Source: Haematobia irritans
Lineage: Eukaryota; Arthropoda; Insecta; Diptera; Muscidae
Length of the DNA stretch: 64,000 nt
Assembly (NCBI RefSeq): GCF_050003625.1
Contig: NC_134398.1
Coordinates: 70,998,891-71,062,890 of the forward strand
Direction of reading: 5' to 3'
Shown piece after piece: positions 22,613-33,513 of the stretch; position 1 is the stretch's first letter; each line of letters opens with the position of its first letter. The notes beneath the pieces are model-generated. The model had not been told where the DNA came from, did not search any database, and saw nothing but the letters and a program-made list of their open reading frames with translations. The position numbers and the translations under genes were made by a program.

Positions 22613-24008
22613 AATTTGGCTTTCTTTTCTTCATTTGTTCTTTTGATAAAACACCAAATATTGAAGAAAACATAAAAAATTCAATAAATCTACACCTTTT
22701 GTGTAATGCAAATTGACTGATTTATGCGGTTATTCTTGTTTTGCCGCTTTTATTAATTTATTAAACAAAACTGTAAACAAACATTGTATTTTCACTCACC
22801 AACATATGTTGCATGTAATGTCAATACAAAATATCAAAAATGACGCTTTTTATTACATATTAGCTGTTTTATATTGCTTGAAGTTAGTTGGACACAGTAT
22901 TCCCAATTTTGCTACTTCGCTGCCGAATAATTGAATCAATAAACATTTTTCGATTTTGTTTGTTATTGTTTGTTTCTCTTCAATCATTATTGTTGTTTCT
23001 GATCTCTGCTTAAAACCATGCATTGACTAAACTACAAGTGTAGCTTAACCAACAGAGGAAAAGTATGCTTGTCAAATTTATTTGGACAAAGCCATATAGA
23101 CTGCAAGATGGTTGGATGTACAGCTGTTTCAGAATTACCACATTCTTCATCAGCATCCTCTACTTGCAGCAAAACTATCAACCAATTATCAGAATAAATT
23201 CGGGTAATTCACTCAACCCAAAGTGAACTACAATTGAATCTTCCGAAAAAAGGTTTGATAGTCGGCTACTGCCTAAACAAATTTGCGAGCATATCTCTTT
23301 TCCTTTGCCAAACTCAAATCATCGATTTGAATGTAGTTGGCTGGGTTTGTTTTTGAGCGTGCTTCCTATATCTTCATTCGTTTTGTTTGTTATTGTTGGT
23401 TTCTCTTCAATAATTATTGTTGTTTCTGATCTCAACTTAAAACCATGCATTGACTAAATTACAAGTGTAGCTTAACCAACAGAGGAAAAGTATGCTTGTC
23501 AAATTTATTTTTGTTGCAAGTAGAGGATGCTGATGAGGAATGTGGTAATTCCGAAACAGCTGTAGGTTAGGTTGGGGTTAGGTTAGGTGGCAGCCCGATA
23601 TTTCAGACTCACTTAGACTATTCAGTCCATTGTGATACCACATTGGTGAACTTCTCTCTTATCACTGAGTGCTGCCCGATTCCATGTTAAGCTCAATGAC
23701 AAGGGACCTCCTTTTTATAGCCGTGTCCGAACGGCGTTCCACATTGCAGTGAAACCACTTAGAGAAGCTCAGAAAGGTCACCAGCGTTACTGAGGTGGGA
23801 TAATCCACCGCTGAAAAACTTTTTGGTGTTCGGTTGAAGCAGGAATCGAACCGACGACCTTGTGTATGCAAGGCGGGCATGCTAACCATTGCACCACGGT
23901 GGCTCCCTACATCTGTACATCCAACCATCTTGCAGTCTATAGGGCTTTGCCCAAATAAATTTGACAAACATTATTTTCCTCTGTTGATTAAGCTACACTT
24001 GTATGTTA
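22613..24008. repeat. dispersed repeat that received both the SINE and the giant transposon
   Basis: The block around 22960-23200 (TTGTTTCTGATCTC...ACCATGCATTGACTAAACTACAAGTGTAGCTTAACC) is repeated at 23400-23565. It appears again, inverted, at 23909-24008 and 48006-48050, and diverged at 60600-60740. It therefore represents an unnamed interspersed repeat. The copy spanning 23520-24008/48006-48050 hosts the SINE at 23565-23908 and the giant element. Confidence 0.6.
23565..23908 (-). mobile_element. tRNA-derived SINE, full length
   Basis: On the minus strand it opens GGGAGCCACCGTGGTGCAAT. It has an RNA polymerase III A-box-like GTGGTGCAATGGTTAGCATG and a B-box-like GGTTCGATTCC about 40 bp further, then a body. 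The 3' tail is nearly identical to the LINE 3' UTR at 6785-6855 and ends in (TAACC)n. Flanking ACAGCTGTA (left) and ACATCTGTA (right) match at 8 of 9 bases. A related repeat at about 23110-23150 shows the unoccupied site. Transcribed by Pol III and, by inference, mobilised by that LINE. Confidence 0.85.
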
Positions 24009-24017
24009 GTTTAGTCA
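24009..24017. repeat. target-site duplication, left copy (GTTTAGTCA)
   Basis: Nine bases, identical to 47997-48005. Nine is the typical duplication length of Mutator-like and Foldback elements. In the related repeats near 23040 and 60655 the motif is present once (one mismatch in the latter). Confidence 0.85.
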
Positions 24018-24275
24018 AAGGGTGTGAAGTTAAAGTTGTTTTCTAAAGTTGTTTTAGCGAAGACACAAACCACTTTAATTTTTTTATAATTTTCTTTTTT
24101 GTTGCGAATTTAAGACTTTTTTGAAACAAATTAAATATATTTTGCTTCATGACACATTTTCTGAACGAAAACGCGTGTATACTTAACACAATTTTGAGCA
24201 AAAAGTTATTTAGAGTAATATAAATGCAATTCAAAAAAATATGGAAAGATGTATTTTACATTCATTGGACTTTTT

Positions 24276-26845
24276 CGGGCATTTCTAGGAAGAGTTAAAA
24301 AGCAAAAGTGGGTATAGGGCATTAGCTCGGAGATAGGAGAATCCTCTCCCCCAAACGCCAGAGGCGTAGGTCATCTAGTTAACGAGATAAAAGGGGGGAC
24401 ATTAATGTATTTTCTAAGAGCTAAAAACATTGATGGGTCGCAGTTTTTAAAAAAAATTCAATTGAATCTATTAGCTTTAAGGGCGTAGAAGACTATTCTG
24501 GAGATTCCATGAGCGTAGCTGGGCTTTAAGTCTGAGGGGGGTCAATTATATTTAGGCCAATTTTGTGGGTCGATTTTCGGGCATTTCTAGGAAGAGTTAA
24601 AAGGCAAAAGTGGGTATAGCATATTAGCCCCGAGCTAGGAGAATCCTCTCCCCCAAACGCCAGAGGCGTAGGTCATCTAGTTAACGAGATAAAAGGGGGG
24701 ACATTAATGTAATTTCTAAGAGCTAAAAATATTGATGGGTCGCAGTTTTTAAAAAAAAATTCAATTGAATCTATTAGCTTTAAGGGCGTAGAAGACTATT
24801 CTGGAGATTCCATGAGCGTAGCTGGGCTTTAAGTCTGATGGGGGGTCAATTATATTTAGGCCAATTTTCTGGGTCGATTTTCGGGCATTTCTAGGAAGAG
24901 TTAAAAGGCAAAAGTGGGTATAGGGCATTTGCTCGGAGATAGGAGAATCCTCTCCCCCAAACGCCAGAGGCGTAGGTCATCTAGTTAACGAGATAAAAGG
25001 GGGGACATTAATGTATTTTCTAAGAGCTAAAAACATTGATGGGTCGCAGTTTTTAAAAAAAATTCAATTGAATCTATTAGCTTTAAGGGCGTAGAAGACT
25101 ATTCTGGAGATTCCATGAGCGTAGCTGGGCTTTAAGTCTGAGGGGGGTCAATTATATTTAGGCCAATTTTGTGGGTCGATTTTCGGGCATTTCTAGGAAG
25201 AGTTAAAAGGCAAAAGTGGGTATAGCATATTAGCCCCGAGCTAGGAGAATCCTCTCCCCCAAACGCCAGAGGCGTAGGTCATCTAGTTAACGAGATAAAA
25301 GGGGGGACATTAATGTAATTTCTAAGAGCTAAAAATATTGATGGGTCGCAGTTTTTAAAAAAAAATTCAATTGAATCTATTAGCTTTAAGGGCGTAGAAG
25401 ACTATTCTGGAGATTCCATGAGCGTAGCTGGGCTTTAAGTCTGATGGGGGGTCAATTATATTTAGGCCAATTTTCTGGGTCGATTTTCGGGCATTTCTAG
25501 GAAGAGTTAAAAGGCAAAAGTGGGTATAGCATATTAGCCCCGAGCTAGGAGAATCCTCTCCCCCAAACGCCAGAGGCGTAGGTCATCTAGTTAACGAGAT
25601 AAAAGGGGGGACATTAATGTATTTTCTAAGAGCTAAAAACATTGATGGGTCGCAGTTTTTAAAAAAAATTCAATTGAATCTATTAGCTTTAAGGGCGTAG
25701 AAGACTATTCTGGAGATTCCATGAGCGTAGCTGGGCTTTAAGTCTGATGGGGGGTCAATTATATTTAGGCCAATTTTCTGGGTCGATTTTCGGGCATTTC
25801 TAGGAAGAGTTAAAAGGCAAAAGTGGGTATAGCATATTAGCCCCGAGCTAGGAGAATCCTCTCCCCCAAACGCCAGAGGCGTAGGTCATCTAGTTAACGA
25901 GATAAAAGGGGGGACATTAATGTAATTTCTAAGAGCTAAAAATATTGATGGGTCGCAGTTTTTAAAAAAAATTCAATTGAATCTATTAGCTTTAAGGGCG
26001 TAGAAGACTATTCTGGAGATTCCATGAGCGTAGCTGGGCTTTAAGTCTGATGGGGGGTCAATTATATTTAGGCCAATTTTCTGGGTCGATTTTCGGGCAT
26101 TTCTAGGAAGAGTTAAAAGGCAAAAGTGGGTATAGGGCATTAGCTCGGAGATAGGAGAATCCTCTTCCCCAAACGCCAGAGGCGTAGGTCATCTAGTTAA
26201 CGAGATAAAAGGGGGGACATTAATGTATTTTCGAAGAGCTAAAAACATTGATGGGTCGCAGTTTTTAAAAAAAATTCAATTGAATCTATTAGCTTTAAGG
26301 GCGTAGAAGACTATTCTGGAGATTCCATGAGCGTAGCTGGGCTTTAAGTCTGAGGGGGGTCAATTATATTTAGACCAATTTTGTGGGTCGATTTTCGGGC
26401 ATTTCTAGGAAGAGTTAAAAGGCAAAAGTGGGTATAGCATATTAGCCCCGAGCTAGGAGAATCCTCTCCCCCAAACGCCAGAGGCGTAGGTCATCTAGTT
26501 AACGAGAAAAAAGGGGGGACATTAATGTAATTTCTAAGAGCTAAAAATATTGATGGGTCGCAGTTTAAAAAAAAAATTAATTGAATCTATTAGCTTTAAG
26601 GGCGTAGAAGACTATTCTGGAGATTCCATGAGCGTAGCTGGGCTTTAAGTCTGAGGGGGGTCAATTATATTTAGGCCAATTTTGTGGGTCGATTTTCGGG
26701 CATTTCTAGGAAGAGTTAAAAGGCAAAAGTGGGTATAGCATATTAGCCCCAAGCTAGGAGAAACCTCTCCCCCAAACGCCAGAGGCGTAGGTCATCTAGT
26801 TAACGAGATAAAGGGGGGCAATTATATTTAGACCAATTATTACGG
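24276..26845 (+). repeat. tandem array of about 303-bp units in two alternating variants (left arm)
   Basis: The motif CGGGCATTTCTAGG recurs at 24276, 24578, 24881, 25184, 25488, 25791, 26094, 26397 and 26698, giving eight full units and a truncated ninth. Two unit types differ at fixed places: type A has GGGCATTAGCTCGGAGAT and TGTATTTTC; type B has CATATTAGCCCCGAGCT and TGTAATTTC. They alternate A-B-A-B at first, then a hybrid fifth unit (B start, A middle), B, A, B and a truncated B-type. The basic higher-order period is therefore about 605 bp. Every unit carries CCAAACGCCAGAGGCGTAGG, an imperfect palindrome. Sub-terminal repeats of this kind are usually transposase-binding or hairpin-forming DNA. 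Confidence 0.95.
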
Positions 26846-27695
26846 ATACTTCTCTTCCAAATTTGAATAAAGCACACTTTGATATAGAATTCTACGCCTG
26901 TGCAAATTTCGTTTGGAAAGCAACATTTGAGTTGCTTATGTATAGTTTACAGGATAAAAATTTAACCAAATTATTATGATATCTCACGAAATGTTCGCTA
27001 ACATAGGGTGCCAAACGTATGTCTGTTCAAATTCTCCCGTTTCTGTAAAATCATTCATAAATGTATGCTACAGATATTCTGCCATTAAGATACGTCAAAA
27101 TTCACATTTATTTTTGTTTTTTACAAATAAGTTTTTTAATGAATATTACTTGAAAAAGTAGCGAACAGACCTACATTCATTAAATTGTTGTGCTATTAAA
27201 CCCGTTTACATTTTGTTTACTGTGGAGGGAAAATATGCGAGAAAAAGACAATATGGTATGTGTGTCGTCTATTGTAAGTAACATTAAGAGAACAAGACAA
27301 GGACACCTGTATTCATTTCAAACATTCATGATTTCAATGGATTCAGCCGAGAGTTGCCATGTGTTCTTTTATAAAATCCCCAAAAATGTGTAGTAAGCGT
27401 AATGCGCCTGTCGTGCTATACCTTTATTTATTCAATAATGTTTATTGCAATGATATTTTTAACAAAATTGAATTTCATAACATTCTTTATTTTCTTACAA
27501 TATGTGATTTTATTATTTTTCCCCTTCTTGAAAAAGGATTTTTTGAAATTTCGTAGGGAACTTTCAAAAATCCCTTTGGCATCACTGTTGGAATAATAAA
27601 GTTCATTCGCTGTGTGCACTAATGGCGCTCTTTTTTTTTCGCCGAAATCAAGCTGAACACAATTTATCAAATTTGGCCGACTTTTGATAAACTAA

Positions 27696-28153
27696 TTGTT
27701 GCTCAAGACTATAAAAATGCGCGTCGATCTGTGTCAACGGCGTTTACAATCAGAAAATACTTGGGAACCAGAGGAAAACCTCGAATGTCAAGATTTAACT
27801 CAATCTTTCGAGCAACAAAGAGCAAAAGATGAGGCTGGCGCTGGCGCAACAACAAGCTCAAAGCTACTGAAAAATCATCAGGCTGTGATCGATCAAATTC
27901 TATTGGCAATAAACGCAAAAATCATCAGGCAATAAAAAGAAGCTCACATATGTCGGATAATGAATCTGTATTCGATATTTCAACTAGACATTCAGAGTTG
28001 TTTGGTTTCGATGAGCTTGTACAAGCTGAAAACACTCCAATGGTGGTTCATAATTCCGTATTCAATTCAAAGGAGTCGTTCAGGCTGAATTGGTGGCCAG
28101 GTCAGGCTGTCCAAAGTCATAATTTTTATAGTGAAAAACACGTCGAACCTTAA
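27696..28153 (+). CDS. paired small ORFs in the left arm, unknown product, probably one frameshifted reading frame
   Basis: A 79-codon ORF (27696-27935) and a 67-codon ORF (27950-28153, ATG start) sit back to back in different frames. The second frame is already open upstream of its ATG, from just after a TGA near 27831, with sensible Ser/Lys-rich sequence ('KATEKSSGCDRSNSIGNKRK'). The first frame looks coding mainly in its first ~50 residues ('NTWEPEENLECQDLTQSFEQ'). A frame change around 27830-27900 would give one protein of about 140-150 residues. No known domain recognised. An exact copy is in the other arm, and both copies point towards the interior. It could be a captured host gene fragment or a component of the transposon's own transcript. 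Confidence 0.4.
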
Positions 28154-28749
28154 TATGAGTACTAAGTACGAGTTTAGCTGATAAAATCAGAAACAAATTT
28201 GCAAAAACGGAATTAAATTATACTTCGTTAATGCAAATTTTAATATAACTTGATGGGGATAGCCCAAAGCAACTATTCATAAAGTTAATATTCATTGAAA
28301 TGGATTATTAAATAAGAGTAATCGTGAAAAATGACGATTTTAACGGCTAAATTCGAACTTAATAACCACATTTATCATTAAACCCCTTAAAGTCAAACAT
28401 TTAAAAAGTATTTTTTAGTATATTTTGCAATTTTTTGGGTACAAGATAATCTACAATGAACTTGAAAAACAGTAAATTATAATTTGAATAAAATTATCTT
28501 TAAATAAAATCTGTGGACACATTGAAAGAAGTGTTTTTGTTTTCTGAAGAACGAGATTTTAGACAGTTTTTCTTTTGAAGCTAAAAGCAAATAAAATTCA
28601 TTCTGAATTTCGTTTGTCTAAAATTTCGTTCCGGAGGAATGTATTTTCCTTGGAAGCCTAAGATATTTATCAATAAATCGTCATATAAATCATCGATCCC
28701 ATATCTTTTGGCTCATTATTTGATTTCAAATGTTAGGCAAGGATACGAA

Positions 28750-29864
28750 AAGAAAAACAAATGTGCGCAAACGCTATTCTCTTGTTTTTTCAATTTATTG
28801 AAAAGTTCAACGTTTTAGCACCATTCTTTATTGGCTTCATTTGTACGCCCCATATAATATTACCGGTCTACTCAGGATCACATCTAGCGCGTGATGTGCA
28901 CACATTTGCCCATAGATGGTAAATCTTATGGCAATTTCGATTGGGAAAAACGGTGCAACATTCTCGAAATTGATTGCAAAATATGAAGGACATTTTCATA
29001 GATTTTGGATCCTGTATCCCTCACAATATTATGTATTAACAATAACTTTGGAATGACATTATCATTGGAGCAAAAATACAATGAGGACAAAAGTAGTGTA
29101 ACACCAAGGCAACATATTTTTTGCGAAACGAAAGCACACTTAATTCGATTTTAAATTAAGGCAGTGCTTTCCTGATATCACTCAGAAAAAGTGTCCCCAT
29201 CACAAAAGAAACTAATGGTGTTTTCTTTTCTTGTAAAATTATGCGCACTTTTTTTGCATTTTGCACGGAAATTGACTTTTTAAGTTCTTTTCTGAAAAAC
29301 AGACAAAAGTGCGAAAAGTCTTAGAATTCTGTTGTGAAAACAGTGCCACGCATTTTCAGCACTGCTGACAAATGAGAGTGCTGCGATTGCCCTGCTTTTT
29401 CTTTGAAATCTTTTCTACCCGCCGAAATGATCACATTTGTTTAGGTTGCTGGTAACATTTTAAAATTGCGCATTCTGTACAGACAAAATGAGGGCAAAAC
29501 ACTTCATTTAGAAAACACCATAATATATATTACAAAATGCCATACTTTTCTCCGGTATAAAAGTTTAAAAACAGATTATTAGTATTATACAAAGTTTATG
29601 ATGGACACACTTTACCTCATATTTACTCTATATTTAAGTGGACTTCGATTTTCTACTTTTGAATACCGACACGTAGACAAAATGAATTATTTATGAAACA
29701 CGAAATTAATACCCATAAATTTTTTTTCAGTCCTATCTTGATATTGATGGGGATAATGCATAACTTTTGTCATTTATTGTGAAGATTCGCCCCGACACCA
29801 TATTTACAATACAATTAAACACCTATAATTTTCGATTTAAAAGTTTTTTTCAATAGGCACTGTA
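28750..29864. other. left interior of the giant element, non-coding
   Basis: No gene, no clear repeat. AT-rich with scattered AAAAGTG/CACTTTT motifs around 29160-29300. Confidence 0.35.
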
Positions 29865-31636
29865 TTTTTATACCCACCACCATAGGATGGGGGGTATATT
29901 AACTTTGTCATTCCGTTTGTAACACATCGATATATTGGTCTCAGACCCCATAAAGTATATATCAAAATAGATTTAGCAAGGTAGTTTTAGTATTACAAAA
30001 ACAAAAATGTCATTCGCCTTATTGAAACTTTAATTGTCAGTCAAATTGAATTAAATTTCCCACTAGTTGAAAAATATGTTCAACAAGTGGGAAATTTGGA
30101 ATAGAGAAAATCTGGAAATGTATCGATGTATGCTTCGAAATATGAGGAAATGTGTTACGGTTCGCAAGAATAATTAAAGTAATTCTTACCATAAATTATG
30201 AGTGCAATTTATTTCGATACTTTTCAGTCATAAATTAAAAGCAAATTGAAAATTTCAAAATTTTTGGTATAAAATAATTTTATTTTGAATTTTTATATTT
30301 ATTTGTCACAATTGTTAATTAAACATTGGCGTAGCTAGCAACATTTTCGTAAGGGGAAAAAGCTACAATGTGCGCCCATTGTGAAGATACATCAAAAAAA
30401 GAAAAAATGAATTCTTGTAGATGAGAAGAACCACAATATTTAATTCAATGATATATAATCATAGTTTGAAGAAATACTGCATGGTATTTGGTAGGGGGAG
30501 ATGACAAACCCATAAAACCCAATCTAAGTTCTGCTCCAATGAAAAAATTGTAGGTGATTAGCTTGAAAGTACCTTCCTAATTCTGCCATGGTATATATAT
30601 TCTGGGTCGTGGTGAAATTCTGAGTCGATCTAGCGATGTCCGTCCGTCCGTCCGTCTGTTGAAATCCCGCTTACTTCCGAACGAAACAAGCTATCGACTT
30701 GAAACATGGCACAATTTGTTGTTATTGATGTAGGTCGGATGGTATTGCAAATGGGCCATATCGGACCACTTTTAGGTATAGCCCCCATATAAACGGACCC
30801 CCAAATTTGACTTCCGGAGCCTCTAGGAGCGGCAAATTTCATCCGATCCGCTTGAAATTTGGTACGTTAGTCTATGGCCTCTAGGTTAGGTTAGGTTAGG
30901 TATAGTGGCAGCCCGATATTTCAGGCTCACTTAGACTATTCAGTCCATTGTGATACCACAGTCGTGAACTTCTGTCTTATCACTGAGTGCTGTCCGATTC
31001 TATGTTAAGCTCAGTGATAAGGGACCTCCCTTTTATAGCCGAGTCCGAACGGCGTTCCACATTGCAGTGAAACCACTTAGAGAAGCTATGAAACTCAGGA
31101 ATGTCACCAGCTTTACTGAGAGGGGATAATCCACCGCTGGAAAACTTTTTTGGTGTTTTGGTCGAAACAGGATTTGAACCCACGACCCTGTGTATGCAAG
31201 GCGGACATGCTAACCATTGCACCACGGTGGCTCCCTGTCTATGGCCTCTAACAATCGTGCAAAAATTGGTCCATAATTATATATAGCCCCCATATAAACC
31301 GATCCCCAGATTTGAATTCTGGAGCCTCTAGGAGGGGCAAATTTCATCCGATCGGATTGAAATTTGGTACGTGGTGTTAGTCTATGGCCTCAAACAGTCG
31401 TGCAAAAATTGGTCCGTATCGGACCATAATTATATATAGATCCCATATGAAGCGATTTCCAGATTTGACCTCCGGAGCCTTTTGGAGGGGAAATTTCATC
31501 CGATCCAGTTAAAGTATATGTACTAAATTTATACCTTCGATTTTGTTGGCAGTCTTTAGTTGAATTTTGTATGCAATCCATGGTGGTGGGTACATAAGAT
31601 TCGGCCTGGCCGAACTTACGGCCGTATATACTTGTT
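29865..31636 (+). repeat. mini-me-type repeat inside the giant element, itself carrying two insertions
   Basis: Starts TTTTTATACCCACCACCATAGG and ends GGCCTGGCCGAACTTACGG...ATACTTGTTT. It is interrupted at about 29962-30590 by roughly 630 bp of unrelated sequence; the element resumes with TATATATATTCTGGGTCGTGG. The SINE at 30884-31236 interrupts it again. The (GTCC)n run lies at 30638-30655. Confidence 0.7.
30884..31236 (-). mobile_element. tRNA-derived SINE, full length, with 14-bp target duplication
   Basis: Same family as 23565-23908: minus-strand start GGGAGCCACCGTGGTGCAAT, A-box GTGGTGCAATGGTTAGCATG, B-box-like GGGTTCAAATCC, LINE-like tail ending CCTAACCTAACC. The exact duplication GTCTATGGCCTCTA flanks it (30870-30883 and 31237-31250). 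This implies target-primed insertion and independent arrival after the mini-me copy was already in place. Confidence 0.9.
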
Positions 31637-33259
31637 TATATTTCAAATTAAATTGTTTTGATTGTATGAAATATTACAAAGCATTTATTATTTGAGTATT
31701 GCATATGAATACAGTTTTTTATTAAATATAAGAAAGGCTCGTGTGAAAATAGAAAACAAAAGATAATGAAAACATACATTTTGCAAATCTAGATGTGAAT
31801 AGGGAATCAGTGGTGCAAAAAATTAAATCAAAAGTTTTCTCTCTTTAAAATACGATTTTACGTAATTACTATCTTAATATTAACTGCAATAAAAACGATT
31901 TACAAAATAAAAAAATAATTTTGATCATTTAGCTAGGTATGGTGTTCATGTTAAAGAAATCTTTTCATCATCAATTTTCATGAATAATTTTTTGAAAAGA
32001 ACACATTGATTTGATCATTCTTTTCCAAATTTCAAAAGATTTGGCAAAAGAGTGATATAAACATCATTTTTTCCACTATTAGTTTGTTATTTATTGCTAC
32101 ATTCGAATTTGGCAACCAACTTTAAATTTAGTAATCAAGGCCTTGATGGTAATCTTAGACATAGTAAAATTAGAAAACTATAAACATAAAAAGTATTGAT
32201 AAAAACAAAAATCGGTTGCGACGATAGTGATTATGCATTTATAAATAGCTTTGGAAGCATCACTATTTACATTAATATTACATTAAATGTAATCAATAAA
32301 AACTGAATTTTGGTAAAGCTATGGTCATTTTAGTCAATTATTTACATCGGTATTAAAAACCATATAAAAATATTTTTTAGAATTTGTTTACCGCATTAAC
32401 AATAACTTTTTGACTTAACAATAACATTTTGTTAGGTATACTATAAACTTACAAAGTATTGATAAAAACAAATTAGAAAACTATAAACTTAAAAAGTATT
32501 GATATAAATAGCTTTTGAAGCATGACTATTTCCATTAATATTACATTAAATGTAATCAATAAATACTGAATTTTGGTAAAGCTATGGTCATTTCAGTCAA
32601 TTATTTACATCGAGTTTAAAAACCATATAAAAAATTGTTTAAAATAAAAAATGTTTGACCCATTTCGCCACATTAACAATAACTTTTTGCAGATTTTTTA
32701 GAAAAAAATGTTTGGCCCGTTTTACAACATTAACAATAACTTTTTGACTTAACAATAAAATTCTGTTTGCTGAAGCCTGTTTCTAATGTCATGTTTTACA
32801 AGGAATATCATGAGGTTTCCATGGATTTCATAACATATCTTTTTAAACATACTAATTTTTTTTAGTAAAATAGAATAGAAAATTGACATTATTTTTTGAT
32901 TTTCAGTTGTGAAATGCTGACGTAGTACACACATAAAAAACTGCTATTAAACAGGAAATTTCTGCAATTTTGGAACAGGAAACATATAATTGCGGCTGAT
33001 CCGAATAAAAGTTATATATCCACGACAGTTTAACCGTTACAGTATGTCCAAAGCGGTCGCATAGTACACATTGGCCATCTGAAAAACTTAAAATATTACA
33101 ACAAATATTGATTATGTAATAACAGATGGTAATAAGTTAGTACAAGTCGCGTTATTTTAATATAGGATTTCACACAAAAATAGCAATTTACATTTTAAAA
33201 TATTATTATGATAAAACTGACCATGGACTTTTTCTAAACATCAATGGAATGGAATTTTT
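31637..33259. other. AT-rich interior sequence with a direct duplication
   Basis: A block at about 32240-32380 (GTAATCAATAAAAACTGAAT, TGGTAAAGCTATGGTCATTT) is repeated about 262 bp downstream at 32505-32640 with small differences. TTAACAATAACTTTTTG also recurs (32393, 32672, 32728). No gene seen. Confidence 0.5.
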
Positions 33260-33368
33260 CTAAACATCAATGTTTGCAGGGTCTAGTAACTTGCATGAGA
33301 TTTTGGTCTCAAATATGTTGCATGATTCAATCCTAATACTAATCCTGTTTAGTATGGCTTGGTTGAAA
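33260..33368 (-). CDS. candidate last exon of the giant element's transposase gene
   Basis: The upstream exon runs into CC|GTAAGT at 33518/33517, a consensus donor that overlaps its apparent TAA stop. A strong acceptor (T-rich tract ending TTTTTTATAG) lies at 33369-33370. Splicing the 149-bp intron (33369-33517) keeps the frame open for 36 further residues ('FNQAILNRISIRIESCN...'), ending at TAG (33260-33262). If unspliced, the protein would simply end at 33514. The splice is inferred, not observed. Confidence 0.45.
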
Positions 33369-33513
33369 CTATAAAAAAGAAAATATAGGCGGTAAAGTAA
33401 AACTATCACAGTTACATATTAAACATATACCTTGTTAATAAATATTTTTGAATCTTGAAAATCTTTTTGGCAATGATAAGTAAACAATATAGAAATATTG
33501 TATACTAAGAAAC

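Larger units (their letters stand above)
24018..28749 (+). repeat. left terminal inverted repeat arm (4,732 bp)
   Basis: Mirror image of 43265-47996. Layout from the outer end: about 250 bp of unique terminal sequence containing a doubled AAAGTTGTTTT; a tandem array at 24276-26845; then about 1.9 kb of unique sequence with the small open frames at 27696-28153. Identity stops at 28749, after GGATACGAA; the next base differs between the arms. Confidence 0.95.

Noticed and set aside
24276..26845. CRISPR-like array in the transposon arm
   Set aside because: The repeats are about 303 bp head-to-tail with no short spacers; the organism is a fly. It is a satellite-like tandem array.
27359..27670. 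Overlapping 64-80-codon ORFs in the left arm (and their mirror in the right)
   Set aside because: AT-rich frames on both strands with no start context, motif or codon bias; kept out in favour of the better-looking pair at 27696-28153.
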